The position numbers and the translations under genes were made by a program. DNA of 64,000 bases. Origin: Halpernia frigidisoli. GTDB lineage: Bacteria; Bacteroidota; Bacteroidia; Flavobacteriales; Weeksellaceae. The stretch is from assembly GCF_900113805.1 (NCBI RefSeq), contig NZ_FOQT01000002.1:434001-498000 (forward strand). Direction: 5' to 3'. This document shows positions 54,480 to 62,873 of this stretch, piece after piece; the stretch's first letter is position 1; the number at the start of each line of letters is the position of its first letter. A model generated the notes under the pieces. The model made no database searches and was not told the DNA's origin. It worked only from the letters and a program-made list of their open reading frames with translations.

Positions 54480-55019
54480 TTATGACTTATCTAAAAAGTG
54501 ATTTTTAAAAATAAGTTCTTCTTTTTTTCCCTTTAATTGAAATTTTTTGAATAAAAGATTTCGCGCTAATATTCTGCTAAATGCTTCTTTATCAATCATT
54601 TTCCAATAAGAATCTTTGTGAATTTCTTTTGGTTTTCGAATTTCAAAAAACTCAGTTTCCCAGGAATCTGGATTGTGATAAAACTCTATAATGCCGCAGT
54701 GCAAAGGAATATTTTCAATATCGACCATTCCCATTGGCAGTAAAAAACTAAAATTATTACAAACATAATCGCCACAACTGATTTTATCGTGCTTTAGAAA
54801 TTTCTCACCCGTTTTTTCATTGGTGTAAGATTTCTTAAAATCATTTTTAAAATCTGCTTTTGATAATTTTATTTCAATTTCATGACTAAAACCTTCTTTG
54901 TCAATTATTAAAATATCGGCTTCCCAATCCGTGTGAAAGTGATTTGATAAAATTAAATGATGTTCAAAATCACATTTTTGAGAAATGTAAGCGTGTGTTA
55001 ATTCTTCTACTTTGATCAT
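54480..55019 (-). CDS. PD-(D/E)XK nuclease-like protein of unknown role
   Basis: 179 aa. I do not recognise the family, but DWEADILIIDKEGFSHEIEI followed by KLSKADF has the pattern of a PD-(D/E)xK core: Asp35 on a strand, then Glu49-x-Lys51, with His46 near. It resembles the MmcB-like group of repair nucleases, which is a guess. The second half (CGDYVCNNFSFLLPMGM, HCGIIEFYHNP) is Cys- and aromatic-rich. Follows the LuxE-like gene by 4 nt, last in a tight operon. Confidence 0.6.
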   Translation of the reverse strand: MIKVEELTHAYISQKCDFEHHLILSNHFHTDWEADILIIDKEGFSHEIEIKLSKADFKNDFKKSYTNEKTGEKFLKHDKISCGDYVCNNFSFLLPMGMVDIENIPLHCGIIEFYHNPDSWETEFFEIRKPKEIHKDSYWKMIDKEAFSRILARNLLFKKFQLKGKKEELIFKNHFLDKS

Positions 55020-55023
55020 TTTT

Positions 55024-56028
55024 TTAACTAACTAATAAACTACAACCACGAATATCTGAATGGTCAATTCTTCCCAAAACCTGAAATTGAAGATTATTTT
55101 CCGCTTTATTTTCAATTAATTTTCCCAAATCCTGTGTCGCAATAAAACTACAAGTATGAAGATTTGCCAGATCAATAATGTTTAAAGCACCGGTTTTTCC
55201 TGCAATTTCATAAGAAAATGGATCTTCTACATTTCTTATCAAAATCCGCATCCAATTTGGGCAATTATAAGTGTTATTTCCCAAAGAATAGGCCTGAGAA
55301 AGCAATTCTGTCATAGAATATTCGGAATAAATTTTTTCTGTTTTAAAACCATTTTGCAGGATTTTCAATAATTCATCTTTGGTGATTTCTTGTTTTCTTC
55401 CTTTCATTCCGCCAGTTTCAATGATTGTTAATTGCTTTGAAACTTCAATTTTCTGTTCGGAACTTTCTATAAAATCAAGAAAATCTAATAACGCAAACGA
55501 AACGCCGAATAAAATCACTTTCTTGTTTTCATTAGACAATTTTTTAAGCAAATCAAACAATTCCTGGTGGTTGTAAAGAAAATAGCCGTTTTCTGGTTTT
55601 CCTGATTTTTTCATCAGAAAATCAACCATATATATTAAGGACGAATGTTCGTTTTCTGAATAGTTTGGTAAAAGTCCTAGAAAAATGTAATCTTCAGTTT
55701 TTCCAATAAATTGCTCGAAACTTTTAACAATACTTTCTTGATATAAATTTTCATCAGCAATATAATTTTTAGAGCGCGTTTGCAAAGTCGTGCCAGAACT
55801 TTGAAAATAAAGATCCGCAGTTTTATTTTTATCTAAAATATGGTGATTTTTAAACATTTCAATTGGCAGAAATGGAATTTTTTCAACCTCATCAACTGTT
55901 GAAATATCAATGTTTAAAAAATCTACGAATTTTTGGTAAACTTCTACGTTTTCATATTGATAACGGAAAATTTCCAGGCATTTTTGCTGGAATTCTGATT
56001 CGGTTTCTATGTTAAAAATATCTTTCAA
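55024..56028 (-). CDS. LuxE-like acyl-protein synthetase/acyltransferase
   Basis: 334 aa, of the LuxE/PaaK-like adenylate-forming superfamily. FQSSGTTLQTRSKNYI is the phosphate-binding loop, and the middle IETGGMKGRKQEITKDEL and the end VLGRIDHSDIRGCSLLV fit LuxE domains. LuxE activates fatty acids as acyl-AMP and hands them on as an acyl-thioester. No other lux genes exist nearby, so it is not for light; loading of an acyl chain for lipids or surface sugars is likelier. It overlaps the gene before it by 4 nt. Confidence 0.85.
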   Translation of the reverse strand: MKDIFNIETESEFQQKCLEIFRYQYENVEVYQKFVDFLNIDISTVDEVEKIPFLPIEMFKNHHILDKNKTADLYFQSSGTTLQTRSKNYIADENLYQESIVKSFEQFIGKTEDYIFLGLLPNYSENEHSSLIYMVDFLMKKSGKPENGYFLYNHQELFDLLKKLSNENKKVILFGVSFALLDFLDFIESSEQKIEVSKQLTIIETGGMKGRKQEITKDELLKILQNGFKTEKIYSEYSMTELLSQAYSLGNNTYNCPNWMRILIRNVEDPFSYEIAGKTGALNIIDLANLHTCSFIATQDLGKLIENKAENNLQFQVLGRIDHSDIRGCSLLVS

Positions 56029-56501
56029 TTTTGGTTAAATCCTTTTTTATTTAAAATTCTTTTTACTTCATCGTATTTTAAAAAATAATCATCTAACGAC
56101 TCCCCTTCAAATCCAGTCATAGAAATTGATGATGTTTTATTTAAATTTTGTTTATTATATAACATATAAAGATTAATCAAGACTCTTTTTTCATTTGTGA
56201 ATTTTACAAATTTTTTTCCTATTTTAAAATCTTGAATATTTTCCCAAGGTAAAAAAGAGGATTTAATTAAACCTTTAATTTTAATTCCTTTTTCCGTGAC
56301 TTGCCAATAAGAAGAATTTGGGAAAACAATTTGTATTAAAGAAATTATTGTACCCAATCCAAAGAAAATTACGCAACACAAACCAATAGATCCTCTATTC
56401 TCAAAAATAAAAAAACAAGAAATTAAAAATGTTAAACTAATTATAAAAGTGGAATACACTTTTATTTTACTTGGATAGAAAATGATTGGAACTTCTTCCA
56501 T
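56025..56501 (-). CDS. STM3941-like membrane protein with a PH-like domain
   Basis: 158 aa. A short N-terminal segment and two transmembrane helices (about 13-60) precede a cytoplasmic PH-like domain (YWQVTEKGIKIKGLIKSSFL, PWENIQDFKIGKKFVKFTN). This matches the STM3941 family layout; function unknown. It overlaps lpxH by 1 nt and the LuxE-like gene by 4 nt, so it is cotranslated with both. Confidence 0.75.
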   Translation of the reverse strand: MEEVPIIFYPSKIKVYSTFIISLTFLISCFFIFENRGSIGLCCVIFFGLGTIISLIQIVFPNSSYWQVTEKGIKIKGLIKSSFLPWENIQDFKIGKKFVKFTNEKRVLINLYMLYNKQNLNKTSSISMTGFEGESLDDYFLKYDEVKRILNKKGFNQN

Positions 56502-57271
56502 TATTTTTTTAAACTTTTCAATTCAAAACCTTCACCATCAAATTCACCATAAGTGAAATAAGAAATCCAGTCGCCAAGATTGATGTATTTTGCTCTTCCA
56601 TTTTCTAAATCTAAAACCATCGGCAAATGGCGGTGTCCGTAAATAAAGAAATCAATTTTTTCAGTTTTTAGTTTTTCTTTGGAATAAATAATTAAAAATT
56701 CTTTGTCTTCGCCTAAAAACGACTTGTCTTCATCGCCAGAGATTAATTTATTTTTAGTGGAAAGATAAATGGCCATTTTCATAGCAATATCTGGATGCAA
56801 CCATTTGAAAAACCATTGTGCAAAAGGATTTGTAAAGATTTTTTTCATCCTTTTATAACCTTTATCGCCGGGACCAAGTCCGTCGCCATGCGCTAAAAGA
56901 AAGTTTTTGCCGTTGATTTCAAAATATTGTTTTTCAAAGAAAATAGCGGCACCGATTTCTTGTTCGAGGTAATCTTTCATCCAAAGATCATGGTTTCCGA
57001 CGAAGAAATAAATGTCAATTCCCGCATCTTTTATCTCGGCCAATTTTCCCAAAACACGCACAAAACCTTTTGGAATAACGTGTTTCCATTCATGCCAAAA
57101 ATCAAAAAGATCGCCCATTAAAAATAAAACCTGTGCGTCTTTTTTAATCTCGTCGAGCCATAAAATGAATTTAGTTTCTCGAATCTTACTTTCAGCAGGA
57201 TTTGGCGCACCAAAATGCTGATCGGAAGCGAAGTAGATTTTTTTATTTTTCTGTAAATCGATTTTTATCAT
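56501..57271 (-). CDS. lpxH: UDP-2,3-diacylglucosamine diphosphatase (LpxH-like)
   Basis: 256 aa calcineurin-like phosphoesterase. Metal ligands in YFASDQHFGAP, FLMGDLFDFWHEW, FVGNHDLWM, LAHGDGLGPGDKGYK and FIYGHRHLPM. The DxFDFWHEW pattern is the LpxH signature; LpxH hydrolyses UDP-diacyl-GlcN to lipid X for lipid A synthesis. The sequence lacks a clear membrane helix, as usual. First gene of a four-gene overlapping operon. Confidence 0.93.
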   Translation of the reverse strand: MIKIDLQKNKKIYFASDQHFGAPNPAESKIRETKFILWLDEIKKDAQVLFLMGDLFDFWHEWKHVIPKGFVRVLGKLAEIKDAGIDIYFFVGNHDLWMKDYLEQEIGAAIFFEKQYFEINGKNFLLAHGDGLGPGDKGYKRMKKIFTNPFAQWFFKWLHPDIAMKMAIYLSTKNKLISGDEDKSFLGEDKEFLIIYSKEKLKTEKIDFFIYGHRHLPMVLDLENGRAKYINLGDWISYFTYGEFDGEGFELKSLKK

Positions 57272-57402
57272 TGGTGAATTTTAACCATAAAAGGAACAAA
57301 AGTTTTAAGAATTTTAAAGTTTATGTTTTTGCTTTTTAAAGTGAAAATAAGAAAATTTTACAGTATTTAATTTTCAAATTACCTCATCAACAAATTTTCA
57401 AA

Positions 57403-57849
57403 TTAAATTTGGTCTTCTGCAAACCATTCGCCGTAAGAATTTTCAGTTTCATTTAACTTTAAATAAGCCAATTGAATTTCTGAAGGTAAATTATTTTTAA
57501 TTTTTGAGGCGATTTCGTAAAGCATATTTTCGCAAGTCGGTTGAAAATCGCAATAAATAACTTTATGACCGTCTTTTTCTAAAGTTTCGCCTAAAATTTT
57601 GTGTGGCGAATTACCATTTAACATCACCGCATGATCCCATTCATTAACGATCTGAGAGTTTACGATCGCTTTTAAATCACCAAAGTCCATCACCATTCCA
57701 TTTTTAGTATCGTCTAAATTATTGATGGGATTTCCTTTAACAGTCACAAAAAGTTTGTAGGAATGTCCGTGCATATTTTTGCATTTTCCGTCGTAATTGT
57801 AAAGGACGTGCGCTGTTTCAAAAGTGAAAATTTTAGTAATCCTGATCAT
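57403..57849 (-). CDS. queD: 6-carboxy-5,6,7,8-tetrahydropterin synthase (QueD)
   Basis: 148 aa. It converts dihydroneopterin triphosphate to the queuosine precursor. The zinc site has His14 (TAHVLYN) and His27, His29 in HGHSYK, with catalytic Cys23 in GKCKNMHGHS, the CxxxHGH pattern that separates QueD from eukaryotic PTPS. PTCENMLYEIASKI near the end is also conserved. ATG 57849 lies 4 nt after a TATCTTTG box (57854-57861). No other que genes are adjacent. Confidence 0.95.
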   Translation of the reverse strand: MIRITKIFTFETAHVLYNYDGKCKNMHGHSYKLFVTVKGNPINNLDDTKNGMVMDFGDLKAIVNSQIVNEWDHAVMLNGNSPHKILGETLEKDGHKVIYCDFQPTCENMLYEIASKIKNNLPSEIQLAYLKLNETENSYGEWFAEDQI

Positions 57850-57853
57850 TTTG

Positions 57854-57861
57854 CAAAGATA
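57854..57861 (-). promoter_or_regulatory. Promoter -7 element 4 nt before the queD ATG
   Basis: TATCTTTG, then CAAA, then ATG on the minus strand. If active, queD mRNA is leaderless. No preQ1 riboswitch-like structure is seen between box and gene; there is no room for one. Confidence 0.45.
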
Positions 57862-57877
57862 AGTGAAATTTTAAACT

Positions 57878-57990
57878 GAGTGCGTTTTGCGTGAGCGATA
57901 GTAGTGAAAATCCTTTTTTGCTGTAGCAAAGCGGAAGTAGAAAAGATTGCAACGGATAGCGCGGTTTTTTTGAAGGGGCAATTGCGGTGG
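57878..57990 (-). repeat. Dispersed repeat R6 (divergent copy)
   Basis: Reading the minus strand: GCGCTATCCGTTGCAATCTT, a core with CTTCCGCTTTGCTACAGC, then AAAAAAGGATTTTCACTACT and ATCGCTCACG. It keeps the two anchors of the family but the outer arms differ. It lies between the diverging queD and comF genes. Confidence 0.7.
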
Positions 57991-58061
57991 CGAAAAACAT
58001 GCCCTCAATATTATAAGGCAAATTAGATTTTTTGTTTTAAATTTATTTAAAAGTTTATAAT

Positions 58062-58715
58062 TTGTTTACAGATTTCTTTTTCCCAGATCGGTGTTTGAAT
58101 TGCAATACGATTATTGCGGCAAATGTTTTTGTGTGTGAAATCTGCATTAGCCAGATAAAATTTACAACAGATTCTTTTGAAAGTGAAAATATCGTCAAAG
58201 AGAAATGTAAAAGTTTATTTCCCGTAGAAAATGCTTTTGCTTTGATGGAATTTCAAAAAGAAGGTCTTTCCAGAGAATTAATGCATAATTTAAAATATAA
58301 AGGCCGGGAAAATATCGGAAATTTATTTGCAGAATGGACCATTGAACGTTTGCATTTTAAAGAAAAACCAGATTTAATAATCACAGTTCCGCTTCACAAA
58401 AGGAAACAGAAAAAACGCGGATACAACCAACTTCAACTTTACGCTGACAATATTTCTAAACATTACGCCATTTCTTACGACAAAGATATAATGCGCAGAA
58501 ATTTTCACACTAAAGCACAAGCACTGAAAGTTTTCTCAAAACGTGTGGTTACTAAAAATTTATTTTCATTAAATAAATCGATTTCCGGGAAACATGTTTT
58601 GTTAATAGACGATGTTTTTACCACGGGAAACACGATGAGCACGATGGCTTGGGAAATTTTAAAAAATAAAAATAATAAAATAAGTGTTTTAGTAATGGCG
58701 AATGACGAAGGTTAA
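58062..58715 (+). CDS. comF: ComF family phosphoribosyltransferase-like protein
   Basis: 217 aa. An N-terminal zinc ribbon (Cys11, Cys14, Cys25, Cys28: CLNC...CEIC) precedes a type I phosphoribosyltransferase domain with the PRPP loop VLLIDDVFTTGNTMS. ComF proteins work in DNA uptake with PriA; the KRKQKKRGYNQLQLYADNIS segment is typical. The start is taken as TTG 58062: the frame is closed by a stop at 58038 and no ATG or GTG precedes the zinc ribbon. It is followed directly by DUF4290. Confidence 0.9.
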   Translation: MFTDFFFPDRCLNCNTIIAANVFVCEICISQIKFTTDSFESENIVKEKCKSLFPVENAFALMEFQKEGLSRELMHNLKYKGRENIGNLFAEWTIERLHFKEKPDLIITVPLHKRKQKKRGYNQLQLYADNISKHYAISYDKDIMRRNFHTKAQALKVFSKRVVTKNLFSLNKSISGKHVLLIDDVFTTGNTMSTMAWEILKNKNNKISVLVMANDEG

Positions 58716-58754
58716 AAACTCATTTTCAGAATTAAAATTTAGCATCCAAATTAG

Positions 58755-58762
58755 TATATTTG
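58755..58762 (+). promoter_or_regulatory. Promoter -7 element 5 nt before the DUF4290 ATG
   Basis: TATATTTG, then CATTT and ATG (58768). Partial match, no clear -33. It lies just past the comF stop. Confidence 0.5.
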
Positions 58763-58767
58763 CATTT

Positions 58768-59415
58768 ATGGAATATAATACAGACAGAACACACCTAAAT
58801 ATGCCAGAATATGGCAGAATTATACAGATTTTAGTAGAAAGATGCAAAACACTTGCGACGAAAGAGGAAAGAAATGAAATGGCAAATGCGATCGTTGATT
58901 TTATGGGGCAAAGAAACCCGCAACTTCGCGATGAAGAAAATTACAAACACAAATTGTGGGATCATCTTTTTATATTGGCAAGTTTTGACTTAGATGTAGA
59001 TTCACCTTATCCGATTACGAGCCAGGAAGAACTTCACACGCCACCAAAAAGAATGGATTACCCGAAGCTACAGGGTGATTTTAAATTTTATGGTAAAAGT
59101 ATATTAACCTTAATCGAAAAAGCAATAGAATTAGAACCCGGCGAAGAAAAAGAGGCTTTAATAGAAGTGATTGCAAATAATATGAAGAAATCATACAATG
59201 TTTACAATAAAGAGCACGTTCATGATGATGTTATTTTTAGACATTTAAAAGAACTTTCTGAAAACCGTTTGGACTTGACCAACATTGAAAGTTTAGATAA
59301 AAGCAAAATTTACTACGCCACAAACAAGAATAACAGCAATAATAAAAACAGAAATTACACCAATAACAACCAGAATAAAAGACGTAGTTTCAATCCAAAA
59401 AATAACAGAAACTAA
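58768..59415 (+). CDS. DUF4290 domain protein
   Basis: 215 aa from ATG 58768, chosen over an in-frame start at 58702 that overlaps comF and adds non-conserved residues. MEYNTDRTHLNMPEYGRIIQ, EERNEMANAIVDFMGQRNP and LRDEENYKHKLWDHLFILA are the DUF4290 pattern, a Bacteroidota family of unknown function. The last ~30 residues are an Asn/Lys/Arg-rich tail (KNNSNNKNRNYTNNNQNKRR), probably disordered. Its stop overlaps the murA start by 1 nt. Confidence 0.88.
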   Translation: MEYNTDRTHLNMPEYGRIIQILVERCKTLATKEERNEMANAIVDFMGQRNPQLRDEENYKHKLWDHLFILASFDLDVDSPYPITSQEELHTPPKRMDYPKLQGDFKFYGKSILTLIEKAIELEPGEEKEALIEVIANNMKKSYNVYNKEHVHDDVIFRHLKELSENRLDLTNIESLDKSKIYYATNKNNSNNKNRNYTNNNQNKRRSFNPKNNRN

Positions 59416-60722
59416 TGACAGGAGCGTTTGAAATAAGAGGTGGGAAACAATTACATGGTGAAATAACGCCACAAGGCGCAAAAAATGAAGCCTTACAAAT
59501 TCTTTGTGCAGTTTTATTGACAGATGAAGAAGTTAGGATAAAAAACATTCCCGATATTCAGGACGTAAACCGTCTGATAGAAATTTTAGGTGATTTTGGG
59601 GTAAAAGTAACAAAAAACGGTTCTGGAGATTATTCATTTAAAGCCAACGAAATTAATTTCGATTACATAAAATCACCTGAATTTAAAAAAGACGGCGCAA
59701 AACTGCGTGGTTCGATCATGATTTTAGGTCCGATGTTAGCCAGATTTGGTGAAGCTTATATGCCAACTCCAGGTGGTGATAAAATCGGAAGACGTAGATT
59801 AGACACGCATTTCCAGGGATTTGTAGAACTGGGCGCAGAATTTCATTACGATGAAAACGACTATTTCTATACTTTAAAAGCCAAAGAACTTCGTGGTAAA
59901 TTTATTTTATTAGAAGAAGCATCCGTTACAGGAACAGCAAACATTGTGATGGCCGCAGTTTTAGCCAAAGGTGAAACTAAAATTTACAACGCTGCCTGCG
60001 AACCTTATTTGCAGCAACTTTGCAAAATGCTCAACAGAATGGGCGCAAAAATTTCCGGAATTGGTTCAAACTTATTGACCATTGAAGGCGTCAATCATTT
60101 GGGCGGTACAGAGCACACGATGCTTCCGGATATGGTCGAAATCGGTTCGTGGATCGGACTTGCGGCGATGACAAAATCTGCAATCACCATTAAAAATGTT
60201 AATTACGACGAACTTGGCGTCATTCCAAACACATTCAGGAAATTAGGAATAACTTTAGAAAGAAGTGGAGAAGATATTTTCGTTCCCGCACAGGAACATT
60301 ATAAAATTCAGAAATTTATTGACGGCTCTATTTTAACCATCTCAGATGCGCCGTGGCCGGGTTTTACGCCAGATTTGCTGTCGATTATTTTAGTCGTTGC
60401 AACTCAGGCAAAAGGAACTTTGCTCGTTCATCAAAAAATGTTTGAATCCCGTTTATTTTTCGTCGATAAACTCATTGATATGGGCGCGCAGATCATTTTG
60501 TGTGATCCGCACAGAGCAACAGTTGTCGGCTTAAATCACGAATCGCCTTTGCGCGGAACTTCTATGGTTTCGCCCGATATTCGTGCAGGAAATGCCCTTT
60601 TGATCGCAGCACTTTCTGCAGAAGGAAAATCTACCATTCATAATATTGAACAGATCGACCGTGGTTATGAAAACATAGACGGACGATTGAAAGCCTTAGG
60701 CGCGAACATCGTTAGGATTTAA
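59415..60722 (+). CDS. murA: UDP-N-acetylglucosamine 1-carboxyvinyltransferase
   Basis: 435 aa. It adds enolpyruvate from PEP to UDP-GlcNAc, the first step of peptidoglycan synthesis. Lys23 and Asn24 (QGAKNEALQ) match the catalytic pair. The loop that carries Cys115 in E. coli reads MPTPGGDKIGRRRLDTH, so position 122 is Asp, the substitution known to make MurA resistant to fosfomycin. It is coupled to DUF4290 by a 1-nt overlap. Repeat R5 follows. Confidence 0.97.
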   Translation: MTGAFEIRGGKQLHGEITPQGAKNEALQILCAVLLTDEEVRIKNIPDIQDVNRLIEILGDFGVKVTKNGSGDYSFKANEINFDYIKSPEFKKDGAKLRGSIMILGPMLARFGEAYMPTPGGDKIGRRRLDTHFQGFVELGAEFHYDENDYFYTLKAKELRGKFILLEEASVTGTANIVMAAVLAKGETKIYNAACEPYLQQLCKMLNRMGAKISGIGSNLLTIEGVNHLGGTEHTMLPDMVEIGSWIGLAAMTKSAITIKNVNYDELGVIPNTFRKLGITLERSGEDIFVPAQEHYKIQKFIDGSILTISDAPWPGFTPDLLSIILVVATQAKGTLLVHQKMFESRLFFVDKLIDMGAQIILCDPHRATVVGLNHESPLRGTSMVSPDIRAGNALLIAALSAEGKSTIHNIEQIDRGYENIDGRLKALGANIVRI

Positions 60723-60731
60723 TATTTTAAT

Positions 60732-60896
60732 TAGAAGCAAGAAGATTTTAGTTTCTCTGAAGATTATTCCCGCTTTCCACTATATCTTTTTCGTCATTGC
60801 GAGCGAAGTGAAGCAATCTGTTGAACTTTTACACACTCGCAATAACGAAAAAGGATGCCGTTCCAATCGGGGCTACAAAGTCCAGGTATTTTTTTT
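60732..60896 (+). repeat. Dispersed repeat R5 (type A)
   Basis: AGAAGCAAGAAGATTTTAGT, CCCGCTTTCCACTATATCTT, core TTTTTCGTCATTGCGAGCGA ... CTCGCAATAACGAAAAA (17-bp stem with one mismatch), then AAAAAGGATGCCGTTCC and AATCGGGGCTACAAAG. It lies between murA and mobA. The remaining bases to 61045 are AT-rich with nothing further seen. Confidence 0.87.
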
Positions 60897-61045
60897 GTTC
60901 GAAATTTTAAAATCTTTGTAGGAACTTGCCTCTGGCGCGTTCAAAAACAAAAAATAACACATAGATTTCTGTAAAATTAAGAGAGAATTTAAATTGATTC
61001 TAAAGATTTTTATTTAAATTTAGAAACCTTAATGTAATCTTTCCA

Positions 61046-61651
61046 ATGTTCACAATAAAAAAAGATCTGATCGGAATTGTTCTCTGCGGCGGCGAAAGCA
61101 AACGCATGAAAACCGACAAAGCATTATTGGAATATCACGATGACGCTCAGTGGAAAATTGTATCGAAAATGTTGATTCCTTTTTGCAAAGAAGTCGTAAT
61201 TTCAATCAATGAAAACCAATGGAAAAACTGGGCAAAAAATGAAGAAGGAAAGTTTATAATTGACGCTGAAAAGTATAAAAACCACGGACCGATTTCCGGT
61301 GTTTTGAGCGTAATCGAAAAATATTCAAATTCAGGATTTTTCATTGTGGCAACAGATTTTCCTTTATTAAAAAGTGAAAATTTAAAACAATTATTTAATG
61401 AAAGATCTGAAGATTTTCAGACCATTTGTTTTGAAAATGACGGATTTTTACAGCCACTAATTTCAATTATAGAAAAGGAAAGTATTATAAAATTACAGGA
61501 ATTTTTTGTTAAAGGAAATGATTCTTTACGTTATTTTTTAGAGGAAATTAAAACTAGAAGAATAAAAATTGACGGTGAAAATTTTCTTAAAAACATCAAC
61601 ACAGAAGAGGCGTTTTTAGATTTAAAAAATAAAAATGATCAAAGAATTTAA
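61046..61651 (+). CDS. mobA: Molybdenum cofactor guanylyltransferase (MobA-like)
   Basis: 201 aa nucleotidyltransferase. GIVLCGGESKRMKTDKALLE is the GTP-binding LAGGxSxRMGxDKA-type motif, with Asn/Asp sites in HGPISGVLS and VATDFPLL. It attaches GMP to molybdopterin to form the MGD cofactor used by formate dehydrogenases. It overlaps fdhD by 17 nt and is the first gene of the formate-dehydrogenase module. Confidence 0.9.
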   Translation: MFTIKKDLIGIVLCGGESKRMKTDKALLEYHDDAQWKIVSKMLIPFCKEVVISINENQWKNWAKNEEGKFIIDAEKYKNHGPISGVLSVIEKYSNSGFFIVATDFPLLKSENLKQLFNERSEDFQTICFENDGFLQPLISIIEKESIIKLQEFFVKGNDSLRYFLEEIKTRRIKIDGENFLKNINTEEAFLDLKNKNDQRI

Positions 61652-62480
61652 AATAAATAAAGTCGTCGGTTTTGGAAAAGAAAATTTTTCAAAAAACGAC
61701 AATTTAGCCATTGAAGAACCTCTTGAAATCTCATTGAAAATTGCCTCAAAAACAGGAATTCATCCACTTTCTGTTACGATGAGAACGCCGGGAAATGACA
61801 GAGATTTAGCGATTGGTTTTTTATTTACAGAAGGAATTATAAATCAAAAATCCAATCTTTCCGGCAAAATTTCGGCGCAGGTTGAAGAAAATAAATTGAT
61901 TGTCGAATTTTCTTCAGAATTTAATCCAGATCTTCAAAAATTAAAAAGAAATTTTTACACTACGAGCAGTTGTGGCGTTTGCGGTAAAGAAAGCATTGAA
62001 GCCATAAAACAGGTTTGCAAAATCCCAATTTTAAAACCGGAAACTTCAGTAAAAATGGAAACCCTTTTTTCATTGACAGAAAAATTGTTGAACGTCCAAA
62101 AAACTTTTGAATCAACTGGTGGAATTCATGCTTCGGCTCTTTTTGACCTGGAAGGAAATTTGATAAATTATCGTGAAGACGTTGGCCGACATAATGCTTT
62201 AGATAAATTAATTGGTTCAGAACTTTTAAAATATGAAAACGAAGATTTTTCCTTAAAAAACAGAATTGTCCTTTTAAGCGGAAGAGCAAGTTTTGAATTG
62301 ATACAAAAATGTGCAATGGCAGGAGTTCCGATCATTTGCGCGATTGGCGCACCAAGTTCGCTTGCCGTAGAAACTGCAGAAAATTTCGGAATAACTTTGG
62401 TCGGATTTTTAAAAAATGGAAATGCCAATATTTATTGTGGTGCAGACAAATTAGATTTAAACTTAGAAAATGAAAATTAG
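61635..62480 (+). CDS. fdhD: Formate dehydrogenase accessory sulfurtransferase FdhD
   Basis: 281 aa. It moves sulfur from IscS to the molybdenum centre of FdhF-type enzymes. The two active Cys residues are Cys113 and Cys116 in TSSCGVCGKESIEAI. TMRTPGNDRDLAIGFLFTEG and GRASFELIQKCAMAGVPIIC are also typical. It overlaps mobA by 17 nt and the next gene by 11 nt. Confidence 0.96.
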   Translation: MIKEFKINKVVGFGKENFSKNDNLAIEEPLEISLKIASKTGIHPLSVTMRTPGNDRDLAIGFLFTEGIINQKSNLSGKISAQVEENKLIVEFSSEFNPDLQKLKRNFYTTSSCGVCGKESIEAIKQVCKIPILKPETSVKMETLFSLTEKLLNVQKTFESTGGIHASALFDLEGNLINYREDVGRHNALDKLIGSELLKYENEDFSLKNRIVLLSGRASFELIQKCAMAGVPIICAIGAPSSLAVETAENFGITLVGFLKNGNANIYCGADKLDLNLENEN

Positions 62481-62841
62481 AATAAAAGGAAACAGCATCA
62501 GATTGCGCTTGACAAAAACCGACGTAAAAAACCTGAAAAATTTTGGCAAAATTGAAGAAAAAACAGTTTTCAACGATACCAATATTTTTGAATATACTTT
62601 GGAAATTGACGACAATATCTCTGAAATTTCAGCGAGATTTGATCAAAATAAAATAAACGTTTTCTTATCTAAGAAGAATGCTAAAACATTAACTGAAACC
62701 AACGAGATCACAGTTCAGGGAAATCAGGAAAATGGAACAGAAAAAGGACTTTTACTTCTGATAGAGAAAGATCTGGAATGCCTTGATTCTACGACTGAAG
62801 ACCAAAGCGACATGTTTAAAAACACGAAAACAGTTTGCTAA
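62470..62841 (+). CDS. Small protein in the formate-dehydrogenase operon
   Basis: 123 aa, cytoplasmic. MKIRIKGNSIRLRLTKTDVK is followed by acidic strands and a C-terminal KGLLLLIEKDLECLDSTTED with DQSDMFKNTKTVC. It resembles a family (DUF7009, if memory is right) found beside fdhD and fdhF in flavobacteria, perhaps a maturation or partner protein. It overlaps fdhD by 11 nt and precedes fdhF by 32 nt. Confidence 0.65.
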   Translation: MKIRIKGNSIRLRLTKTDVKNLKNFGKIEEKTVFNDTNIFEYTLEIDDNISEISARFDQNKINVFLSKKNAKTLTETNEITVQGNQENGTEKGLLLLIEKDLECLDSTTEDQSDMFKNTKTVC

Positions 62842-62873
62842 TTAATTTGTAATTTACCTAAAAACTCACCGCA

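Noticed and set aside
55024-56028. LuxE-like gene as evidence of bioluminescence
   Set aside because: No luxA, luxB, luxC or luxD nearby; LuxE-domain enzymes occur widely in non-luminous Flavobacteriia.
59293-59481. Minus-strand frame across the DUF4290-murA junction
   Set aside because: Shadow of the Asn-rich tail codons; no start context or homology.
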